Assembly: GCA_019243075.1 (NCBI GenBank)
Contig: JAFAUV010000353.1
Span: 1 to 21,580, forward strand
DNA: 21,580 nt
Source of the DNA: Bradyrhizobium sp.
GTDB lineage: Bacteria > Pseudomonadota > Alphaproteobacteria > Rhizobiales > Xanthobacteraceae
Direction of reading: 5' to 3'
In this document: positions 15,541 through 21,580 of the stretch, in pieces
Numbering within the stretch: the stretch's first letter is position 1
How the letters are laid out: the number at the start of each line of letters is the position of its first letter
Notes under the pieces: model-generated
Told to the model about the DNA's origin: nothing
What the model saw: the letters and a program-made list of their open reading frames with translations, nothing else
The model's database searches: none
Translations under genes and position numbers: made by a program

Positions 15541-16166
15541 GTCTGTCGCAAGTCCGCCGCGCAGTCCTTCAATACATTGACGTCCTCGCGCTGGCCGTAG
15601 AGCCACTGCAGCAGCATGTGGCCCACGATCATCTGCGCATCCTCGGCGATCTGCATGTCGTCGATCTCGAAATGGATCGGGACGTCGGCCAGCGCCTTCG
15701 CCTTGCCGCCGGAGAAGCCGAGCATGGCATAGCTGGTCATGCCGATCTTCTTGGCTTCCTCCAGCGCGCGCAGGACGTTGGGCGAGTTGCCCGAGCCCGA
15801 GAGCACGATCAGCACGTCGTCCTCCCGCGCCAGCACCGCGAGCTGCATCGAGAAGATCGCCTCATAGCCCTCGTCATTGGCGAGGCAGGTGAGGGCCGCC
15901 GGATTGGCGCAAAGCGAGTGGACGCGCAGACCCGAACCATGGGCCTTCGACAGCGGGTAAAGGAAATCATTGGCGAGATGATTGGCATTGCCGCCGCTGC
16001 CGCCATTGCCGGCCAGAAAGACCTGGCGGCCGGTGCGCCAGCAATCGAGCAGGTCGTGGGCGAGCCCTTCGACCGGCGCCCAGTCGAACTCCCGGAGCGC
16101 GGCGCCGAGCCGCTCCGAATAATCGGAGAACAGCGCCGACGGCATTGCAAAGCCAGGCGCGCTCAT
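15516..16166 (-). CDS. gmhA: SIS-domain phosphoheptose isomerase (GmhA-like)
   Basis: 216-aa cytoplasmic isomerase. Signature GNGGSGGNANHLANDF (53-68) aligns with the GmhA GNGGSxxxAxHFAEE loop: H63 matches a GmhA zinc ligand and D67 replaces the usual Glu. LSGSGNSPNVLRAL (122-135) is the SIS phosphate-binding motif. AEDAQMIVGHML (174-185) aligns with the late Gln/His pair, with E175 for Gln and H183 conserved. GmhA converts sedoheptulose 7-phosphate to D-glycero-D-manno-heptose 7-phosphate, the first dedicated step of ADP- or GDP-heptose synthesis. The start ATG overlaps the preceding SDR stop (ATGA), indicating coupling. Given residue swaps, a related ketose phosphate is possible. Confidence 0.85.
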   Translation of the reverse strand: MSAPGFAMPSALFSDYSERLGAALREFDWAPVEGLAHDLLDCWRTGRQVFLAGNGGSGGNANHLANDFLYPLSKAHGSGLRVHSLCANPAALTCLANDEGYEAIFSMQLAVLAREDDVLIVLSGSGNSPNVLRALEEAKKIGMTSYAMLGFSGGKAKALADVPIHFEIDDMQIAEDAQMIVGHMLLQWLYGQREDVNVLKDCAADLRQTWRRMKNS

Positions 16167-17101
16167 TTCAGCACCTCCCGTTCCATCCATTGCAGATTGT
16201 ACCAGCGCTCTTCGTTCTTCAGTCGTCCCTGCGAATACATGCCGATCATCTCCGTGATGGCGTCTTCGACCGTCTTCCTCGGCCGGAAGCCCGTGGCGAG
16301 CAGGCGGTCGGAATTGACGCGATAGCTGCGCGGATCGTTGGAGGGCGTCACGACGATGTCGGCATCGACGTGCTTGACCACCATATTGGCGATGTCGAGG
16401 ATCGAGATGTTCTCGAATCCGGCGTTGTAGATGCCCTGGTGCTGGGGATGGTCGAGCAGGAAGAGGTAGAGATCGGTGATGTCGTCGATATGGATGTTGG
16501 GCCGGGTCTGCTCGCCGCCGAACACCGTGATGCGTCCGCTGGTCAGGGCCTGCATGGTCAGCATGTTGACGGACACGTCGAGCCGTTGCCGCGGCGAGAA
16601 CCCGCACACGGTCGCCGGCCGCACGATCTGCACCACCATATCGTCCTTGTAGGACAGTAAGATGCGCTCGCCGCACATCTTGGTCTTGTTGTATTCGGAG
16701 ATCGGCAACAGCTCGAGATCTTCGGTGACCTGCTCCTCGGCCTTGATGCCGTAAACGCTGCCCGAGGAAGCGTAGATGAATCGCTTGACGCCCCGCCGTT
16801 TGGCGCGATCGGCAAGCTGCATGGTCGCAAGACAGGAGACTTCCCAGGTCAGCTTGGGATCGAGATCGCCGCAGGGATCATTCGCCACGCTCGAGAGGTG
16901 AATGACGGCGTCGATGCCGGCCAGATCGTAGGCGTTGGCATCGCGGATATCGCCGCGCACCACCGTCAAATCCGGATGCGGATCGAGGAAGTTGCCGAAC
17001 CACATGATGTCGAATGCGACGACCTCGTGGCCCGCCTTCAACAGCTTTGGGACCAGGACGCTACCCTTGTAGCCGCAGGCGCCGGTAAGAAAGATTTTCA
17101 T
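16163..17101 (-). CDS. NAD-dependent SDR nucleotide-sugar epimerase/dehydratase
   Basis: 312-aa extended SDR with all canonical motifs: GACGYKG (7-13) for NAD, ASSGSVYG (111-118) with the catalytic Ser, Y137-NKT-K141, and a RPATVCGFSPRQRLD segment for substrate binding. It belongs with UDP/GDP-sugar 4-epimerases and dehydratases rather than classical short SDRs. Acts in the cytoplasm, probably on the nucleotide sugar made by the upstream enzymes. GGAG stands five bases before ATG 17101, 19 bases after the nucleotidyltransferase. Its stop overlaps the gmhA-like start. Specificity cannot be assigned. Confidence 0.88.
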   Translation of the reverse strand: MKIFLTGACGYKGSVLVPKLLKAGHEVVAFDIMWFGNFLDPHPDLTVVRGDIRDANAYDLAGIDAVIHLSSVANDPCGDLDPKLTWEVSCLATMQLADRAKRRGVKRFIYASSGSVYGIKAEEQVTEDLELLPISEYNKTKMCGERILLSYKDDMVVQIVRPATVCGFSPRQRLDVSVNMLTMQALTSGRITVFGGEQTRPNIHIDDITDLYLFLLDHPQHQGIYNAGFENISILDIANMVVKHVDADIVVTPSNDPRSYRVNSDRLLATGFRPRKTVEDAITEMIGMYSQGRLKNEERWYNLQWMEREVLK

Positions 17102-17120
17102 GAGGTCTCCCCGGCCTGTT

Positions 17121-17837
17121 CTAGGCTACGCCACGGCGCGCGGGTGCGGTGTCGGCAATGGCCCGCCTCAGGCTCTCGGGCGTGCCGATATCGCGATGGT
17201 AGCCGCTGGTTTCCACGCAGAGCATGCGGCCGACATAGCACGGGATGATCTCGGTCGAGAGATCGACCACCGGCCGCCCGATGGCGGCAATCGCGTTCAC
17301 CACTTCGGGCTCGAAGATGTAGACGGCGCCGTTGGCCAGATTGCCGGGGGGATCGTCCACCTTTTCGTGGAATGCGGTCACGGTTCCGCGCCGATCCAGC
17401 TCGAGGATGCCGCAGGAGGAGGGGGTGTCGGTGCGAAAGCCCAGCATGGTGATGGCGTGTCCCTCGGGCCGCGCGCGGTGCGCCTTGAGCAATCCGCGCA
17501 CGTCGAAATCGGTGAGATTGTCGGCATGCGCGACCATGAAGGGTCTTGCCTGGAACCAGTGCCGGTTGGCGAGCACGGTGCCGCCGGTGCCGAGCAGTTC
17601 GCTCTCATGAACGAGGTCGATGCGATCCGCCCAGCGCGACGCCCGCGCGAAGGCGGTCACCTGATCCGCCTGCCAATGGGTATTGACCAGCACCCGCTGG
17701 ATGCCGGCCTCGAACAACAGCTCGAGCCAGTAATCCAGCAGCGGCCGGCCGTTGATCTCGACCATGCATTTCGCCGTTGTCGCCGTGATCGGCAACAGGC
17801 GGAGCCCCTTTCCGGCAGCGAGAAGAAGCGCGCGCAT
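17121..17837 (-). CDS. Sugar-1-phosphate nucleotidyltransferase (HddC/ManC/RmlA-like)
   Basis: 238-aa cytoplasmic enzyme with the nucleotide-binding start LLLAAGKGLRLLPIT (the GxGxRLxPLT motif), then AKCMVEINGRPLLDYWLELL (PKxMxxVxGxP), and a metal-binding HADNLTDFD segment. Short, catalytic-domain-only length fits HddC (heptose 1-phosphate guanylyltransferase) and similar transferases. It would join an NTP to a sugar 1-phosphate. Given the gmhA-like and kinase genes nearby, a heptose substrate is likely, but the upstream fusion already has a second nucleotidyltransferase domain. Spacing from that gene is 11 bases, with AGGGAGAAGGAGG before ATG 17837. Confidence 0.88.
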   Translation of the reverse strand: MRALLLAAGKGLRLLPITATTAKCMVEINGRPLLDYWLELLFEAGIQRVLVNTHWQADQVTAFARASRWADRIDLVHESELLGTGGTVLANRHWFQARPFMVAHADNLTDFDVRGLLKAHRARPEGHAITMLGFRTDTPSSCGILELDRRGTVTAFHEKVDDPPGNLANGAVYIFEPEVVNAIAAIGRPVVDLSTEIIPCYVGRMLCVETSGYHRDIGTPESLRRAIADTAPARRGVA

Positions 17838-17848
17838 CCTCCTTCTCC

Positions 17849-19384
17849 CTAGTCGTGATCGAAGCCCGAGCCGTCGATTTCCGACAGGAGCTCGGCGATC
17901 GTCATCGGGCTGTTCCCGACGCGCGACACCTGCAACGCGGCTGCGAGGGCACCGAGATAGGAGCTCTGCCAGATGTCGGCGCCAACCCGCAGCGCCATCG
18001 ACGAGCTCATGAAGAAGCTGTCGCCGGCGCCGGCGACGTCCTTGGGCGACGGATTGAGGGCGGGCAGCCGGTCGGTCAGGAACTCGCCGTCGCGCAGCGT
18101 GTGGACCAGCATCCCCTCCGCTCCCAAGGTGATCACGAGGTTTTTGGCATTGGCCTTGTGGATCAAGCGCTCGCCGATAAAGGCAAGACCGGTTTCGAAG
18201 TCGTTCAAGGCAAGCCGCGCCTCGCGCTCTGTCGGCGTAATCAGGCTCATGCCCTTGAAGCGCGAGACATCGCCGAGCTGCGAGGAGGCCTGGCTGTCGG
18301 CCGCGAGCATCACGTCGTGCTCGCGGGCCTTCGCGGTAATGGCATCGACGAGGTCCTGCGGCAGGCAGCCATAATTGAAACAGGAGAACAGAAGCAGGTC
18401 GCAGCTCGGAAGCGCCTGTTCGATCGCCCGGAGCATTCTGGCCTGGATGTCGGCGCTCGGGGCGTGATGGCGCAAATAGTTGACGCGCAGTAGCGTCTTG
18501 CTCAGCGCGCGGTAGCGGCGCTTGCGGGTAGTGGGCCGCGTGGCGTCCGTGAAGTGATCGCAGCGCACCCCTTGCTGCCCCAGGCTCTCCAGCGCAAACG
18601 CCGCGGCCTCATCGTCGCCGACCACGGTGCAATAGCGTACCTCGGCGCCGAGGCCGCGCGCATGGGCCGCAACGCCGCCGGCGCCGCCGACGAACGTCTT
18701 GGTCACGATCGGGGTCACGACGATGGTGGGGTCTTCCTGCGACATGCCGACCGGGTCGCAGGTGACATATTCGTCGATGATGAGATCTCCGACGACGAGG
18801 ACGCGCATGCCCGCCATCTTGGCCAGCGTCGATTTGAGCTGCGCGAGCTGGAAGCCGTGGCGGCTCGGAAAATCCAGCGGCTTGGTGACCGCGGAAATAT
18901 CCGCATCCGTGTAATCCCGCTCCAGCAGCGACAGTGAGGCGAAGCGCAGCTCGCCGGAGGAGAACACCAGCCGCCCGCCATAGGCGTCGACCACCGCCTG
19001 TTCCGCATTGTCGCGGTGCTCATACTCCTTGCCCTTGACCACCACGTTTGGCTTCAGCGAGGCGATGAAGGTTTCGGCCGGCACGTTCAGGGAAACCGCG
19101 TAGTCGACCATGCTGATCGAGCAGACGTTCTCCAGGCGCATCTGCTGCGGAACCGTGACGCCCGGGGCGGTGTCGGAATTGACGCCGACCACGAGCAGAT
19201 CGGCCTGCTCGGCGGCGAATTTCAACAGCCGGAGGTGTCCTGGGTGGACGACGTTGAAGTTGCCGGAGACGAACGCGATGCTGTTGGCGGCGCCGCAGGC
19301 GATCCGCAACGCATGACTGTCTGCGGACTCAAGCTTGGTCCGGTCGTCCGATTTGACAGCTGGAGAACGAGCAGTGGGCAACAC
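17849..19384 (-). CDS. HldE-like bifunctional protein with inverted order: nucleotidyltransferase then PfkB kinase
   Basis: 511-aa fusion, first gene of the operon. The N-terminal domain (about 33-165) is a cytidylyltransferase-fold nucleotidyltransferase with GNFNVVHPGH (41-50; HxGH intact, the usual FD is FN) and VVVKGKEY (115-121). The C-terminal domain (about 190-500) is a PfkB/ribokinase-type kinase: VVGDLIIDEYV (197-207), VGGAGGVAAHARGLGA (232-247), KTLLRVNYL, ITPTEREAR and DVAGAGDSF (449-457) with catalytic D455. HldE phosphorylates heptose 7-phosphate at C1 and later adenylylates heptose 1-phosphate, but in E. coli HldE the kinase is N-terminal. Start is GTG 19384 after AGG, weak, so the first 25 residues are uncertain. 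With gmhA downstream, a role in heptose activation is strongly suggested. Confidence 0.85.
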   Translation of the reverse strand: MLPTARSPAVKSDDRTKLESADSHALRIACGAANSIAFVSGNFNVVHPGHLRLLKFAAEQADLLVVGVNSDTAPGVTVPQQMRLENVCSISMVDYAVSLNVPAETFIASLKPNVVVKGKEYEHRDNAEQAVVDAYGGRLVFSSGELRFASLSLLERDYTDADISAVTKPLDFPSRHGFQLAQLKSTLAKMAGMRVLVVGDLIIDEYVTCDPVGMSQEDPTIVVTPIVTKTFVGGAGGVAAHARGLGAEVRYCTVVGDDEAAAFALESLGQQGVRCDHFTDATRPTTRKRRYRALSKTLLRVNYLRHHAPSADIQARMLRAIEQALPSCDLLLFSCFNYGCLPQDLVDAITAKAREHDVMLAADSQASSQLGDVSRFKGMSLITPTEREARLALNDFETGLAFIGERLIHKANAKNLVITLGAEGMLVHTLRDGEFLTDRLPALNPSPKDVAGAGDSFFMSSSMALRVGADIWQSSYLGALAAALQVSRVGNSPMTIAELLSEIDGSGFDHD

Positions 19385-19555
19385 GATGCAACCTGAAGGC
19401 CTGTCGGTGAGGTCAGCGAATCAACGCAGAACGCGGATACAGGAATAACGCAAAACCGGTTGCCAAATTGCCGAGAACGCATTCGCCAACCGGTCGCGAA
19501 TCACCGAGAATCCTAGCAGCCATCGCAAGGATGGAGTTTCTGCGGAGAATTGCAA
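19385..19555. promoter_or_regulatory. Divergent promoter region of the glycan operon and the TPR glycosyltransferase gene, with paired AACCGGT boxes
   Basis: ACCGGTTG (19455-19462) and CAACCGGT (19487-19494) are a perfect 8-bp inverted repeat with centres 32 bases apart, about three helical turns. The left box is itself the palindrome AACCGGTT (19454-19461); the right reads AACCGGTC. Such phased boxes could be operator sites for a regulator controlling both directions. I could not pick a convincing -35/-10 pair on either strand. Confidence 0.4.
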
Positions 19556-21580
19556 TTGCAAAGCAGCCCCGGTTCGCTCGCGTTCCAGGACGCAAGGCAG
19601 CTCGAGCAAGCCAGCAAGCAGGCTGAACTGCTGCTGCCGGTCGCGGTCGGGGCCTATCGGCAAGGCCGACACGGCGAGGTCGAGGCGCTGTGCCGGCATG
19701 TTCTGAAGGACCTGCCGAATCATTTTGACACGTTGCACCTGCTCGGCGCCTCGCAGGTCGATGGCGGGCGGCTCGAGGAGGCGGTGGCAACGCTGACGCG
19801 CGCGGCCGGCCTCGAGCCTCGTTCCGCCGAGGCGCAATCCAACCTGGGAACGGCGCTGTCCGGGCTCGGCCGATACGAAGAAGCCCGCGTTTGCCTGGAG
19901 GCGGCCGTCACGCTCAATCCGAACTTCCCGGTTGCCCTCACCAATCTCGGCAACACGCTGATGAACCTGGAGCGGTTCGAGGCGGCGATCGCCGCGCATG
20001 ACCGCGCCATCGCGCTCAAGTCCGATTATGCCGATGCCCATTGCAACCGCGGCATGGTGCTGTTGCTGGTCGATCGCTACGAGGAGGCCGATCAGGGTTT
20101 CGACCGCGCACTGTCGCTCAATCCGCAGCTGGCGCCAGCCATGCTCGGCAAGGGTCTCGTTCATTTGCACCAGCGCGAGCACGAAGGCGCGTTGACCCAT
20201 ATGAATGCGGCGCTTGCGGTCAAGCCGACGGCGGCCGCGGTGCTGCTGCAGCGCAGCCGGCTCTTCCTGCAATTGGGCGAGCTCGACAAGGCGGAGGTCG
20301 ACATCGACGCCGCGCTGAACGGCGATCCGCGCAACGAAAGAGCCCAGTGCTGCAAGATTTACATCGGTCTGCTTCGCGGCAAGGTCGCCCCGGCCATCCC
20401 GCTCTGCAACAGGGTTCTCGAACTAAATCCAAACTCGAAACTGGCGCTGACCCTGCTCGGCGGCTGCTTCGCCCAGCTTGGCCGCCCTGTGGCGGCGATT
20501 GCGCATTTTGACCGCGCGCTGGCGATCGATCCGGACTATGAAGATGCGATCACGCGGAAGATATTCGCGCTGGACTTCCTGCCCGGCGTCGATTTCGTCG
20601 CGCTGCAGACCGCCCGCCGCTATTGGTGGGACCAGATCGGGGCCAAACTGCCGCGACGGCAATTGAAGGCGCGGCCGCTCGATCCCGAGAAGCGCATCGT
20701 GGTTGGCTATGTCTCCGGTGATTTCCGGGAGCATTCCGCAGCACTCGCCTTTCTGCCGGTGCTGCGCCATCGCGACCGCAAGCGGTTTGAGGCCATCTGC
20801 TATTCCAACTCTCCGTTGCAGGATGCCACCACCGCGCTATGCAAATCGCTGGCGGACCGCTGGGTCGAAGCCTGGCAGCTCGCCGACGACAAGCTCGCCG
20901 ACCGCATCGAAGCCGATCAGGTGGACATTCTCGTCGACCTGTCCGGCCACACGGATGGCAACCGGCTTCCGGTGTTCGCCATGAAGCCCGCGCCGGTTCA
21001 GGTCACGGCGTTCGGTCACGTCAGCGGCACGGGCCTGCCTACGATGGACTATCTGCTGGCGGACCCGATCGTGATACCCGCGCAGGTCCGGCCGCTGTTT
21101 GCCGAAACGGTCCATGACCTGCCGGCGCTGATCACGATCGAACCACCGCCGGATATTCCACCGTCGCCGCTGCCGATGCTCGCGAACGGCCATGTCACCT
21201 TCGGCGTGTTCAACCGCTCCGAGAAGATTTCGGATCATGCGCTTTCAGTATGGGCCCGCCTCTTGCAGGCAATCCCGGGCGCCGTCATCGCGGTGAAGCA
21301 CGGCACGCTGGATGACGCGCTGGTGCGCGACACCCTGATTGGGCGCTTCGTAGCGAGCGGTATTCCGGAGGATCGCCTGCGCTGCTTCGGGTCGAGCCCG
21401 CGCACGGAGCATCTCAAACTGATCTCCAGCATCGACATCATGCTCGATCCCTTTCCGCAGAATGGCGGCATCTCGACTTGGGAGCCGCTGCAGATCGGCG
21501 TGCCCGTCGTCTGCAAGCTCGGCAACGGTCACGCGTCGCGCTGCGGCGGCGCGATCGTGACTGCTGCCGGCCTCGGCGAC
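19556..21580 (+). CDS. TPR protein with O-GlcNAc-transferase-like catalytic domain (GT41/SPINDLY type), 3' end outside window
   Basis: 675 residues are visible and the gene runs off the right edge. After about 30 residues there are roughly nine tetratricopeptide repeats to about residue 330 (for example AEAQSNLGTALSGLGRYEEA, ALTNLGNTLMNLERFEAAI). The C-terminal glycosyltransferase part starts near 379 with RIVVGYVSGDFREHS, then VDLSGHTDGNR, APVQVTAFGHVSGTGLPTMD, FGVFNRSEKISDHA and a late FPQNGGISTWEPLQIGVPVV segment, matching the OGT/SPINDLY catalytic motifs in order. Such enzymes glycosylate proteins in the cytoplasm; bacterial members can modify flagellin or adhesins. No in-frame ATG exists near the start. 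TTG 19556 has GGAG eight bases upstream; the in-frame TTG at 19550 is too close to it. It may use the neighbouring operon's sugar nucleotide. Confidence 0.9.
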   Translation, partial: MQSSPGSLAFQDARQLEQASKQAELLLPVAVGAYRQGRHGEVEALCRHVLKDLPNHFDTLHLLGASQVDGGRLEEAVATLTRAAGLEPRSAEAQSNLGTALSGLGRYEEARVCLEAAVTLNPNFPVALTNLGNTLMNLERFEAAIAAHDRAIALKSDYADAHCNRGMVLLLVDRYEEADQGFDRALSLNPQLAPAMLGKGLVHLHQREHEGALTHMNAALAVKPTAAAVLLQRSRLFLQLGELDKAEVDIDAALNGDPRNERAQCCKIYIGLLRGKVAPAIPLCNRVLELNPNSKLALTLLGGCFAQLGRPVAAIAHFDRALAIDPDYEDAITRKIFALDFLPGVDFVALQTARRYWWDQIGAKLPRRQLKARPLDPEKRIVVGYVSGDFREHSAALAFLPVLRHRDRKRFEAICYSNSPLQDATTALCKSLADRWVEAWQLADDKLADRIEADQVDILVDLSGHTDGNRLPVFAMKPAPVQVTAFGHVSGTGLPTMDYLLADPIVIPAQVRPLFAETVHDLPALITIEPPPDIPPSPLPMLANGHVTFGVFNRSEKISDHALSVWARLLQAIPGAVIAVKHGTLDDALVRDTLIGRFVASGIPEDRLRCFGSSPRTEHLKLISSIDIMLDPFPQNGGISTWEPLQIGVPVVCKLGNGHASRCGGAIVTAAGLGD

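Noticed and set aside
14353..15600. 415-aa plus-strand frame
   Set aside because: Mirror frame over the YxxxR SDR gene; no recognisable domain.
19531..19625. ATG at 19531 as start of the TPR-OGT gene
   Set aside because: It is in another frame and meets TGA at 19624; the TPR frame needs the TTG at 19556 or 19550.
19421..20272. 283-aa minus-strand frame
   Set aside because: Antisense to the TPR region, where the plus-strand frame shows regular TPR repeats.
1..21580. CRISPR arrays, tRNA or rRNA genes, insertion sequences
   Set aside because: No regularly spaced direct repeats, tRNA-like cloverleaf or transposase frames were seen.

Overview
The window looks like a chromosomal segment of a high-GC alphaproteobacterium, most likely Bradyrhizobium or a close Nitrobacteraceae relative. 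This is inferred from base composition, protein style (LTXXQ, PilZ, minimal RlpA and DsbA-family proteins) and a palindromic intergenic element of a type I associate with these genomes. No rRNA, tRNA, CRISPR array or transposase was found.

Left part (1-8200), housekeeping and accessory genes. A Tat-exported sugar-type ABC solute-binding protein (minus) is followed by a secreted LTXXQ/Spy-like protein (plus). Next is a two-gene minus-strand unit of an MFS transporter and an acyl-CoA-dehydrogenase-fold flavoprotein, probably for uptake and oxidation of a small acid. Then come a PilZ protein (plus), a minimal RlpA-like protein, a DsbA-family thiol oxidoreductase and three small proteins (42, 68 and 79 aa), the last secreted.

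Right part (8392-19384), the main interest. Twelve minus-strand genes with overlaps or very short gaps form what looks like one operon of about 11 kb. In transcription order: a kinase/nucleotidyltransferase related to HldE but with the two domains in reverse order; a sugar-1-phosphate nucleotidyltransferase; an SDR epimerase/dehydratase; a GmhA-like SIS isomerase; an RmlB/GMD-like SDR with YxxxR instead of YxxxK; the N- and C-terminal halves of a split transketolase; a zinc alcohol dehydrogenase without structural-zinc cysteines; a HAD-fold protein; an APH-fold kinase-like protein; a SAM methyltransferase; and a third SDR. The simplest reading is a self-contained route to a modified nucleotide-activated heptose, or a higher sugar built from it: transketolase makes sedoheptulose 7-phosphate, the SIS protein isomerises it, the kinase, HAD protein and nucleotidyltransferase activate it, and the SDRs, dehydrogenase and methyltransferase modify it. 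The product would suit an O-antigen, capsule or other surface glycan. No glycosyltransferase for it lies inside the operon.

Right edge (19556-21580). Divergent from the operon is a TPR protein with an O-GlcNAc-transferase (GT41/SPINDLY-like) catalytic domain, cut by the window end. The shared 171-bp promoter region carries two AACCGGT boxes about three helical turns apart. At least four genes in the window appear to start at TTG behind good Shine-Dalgarno sequences. All functions come from reading motifs by eye; no database search was run.
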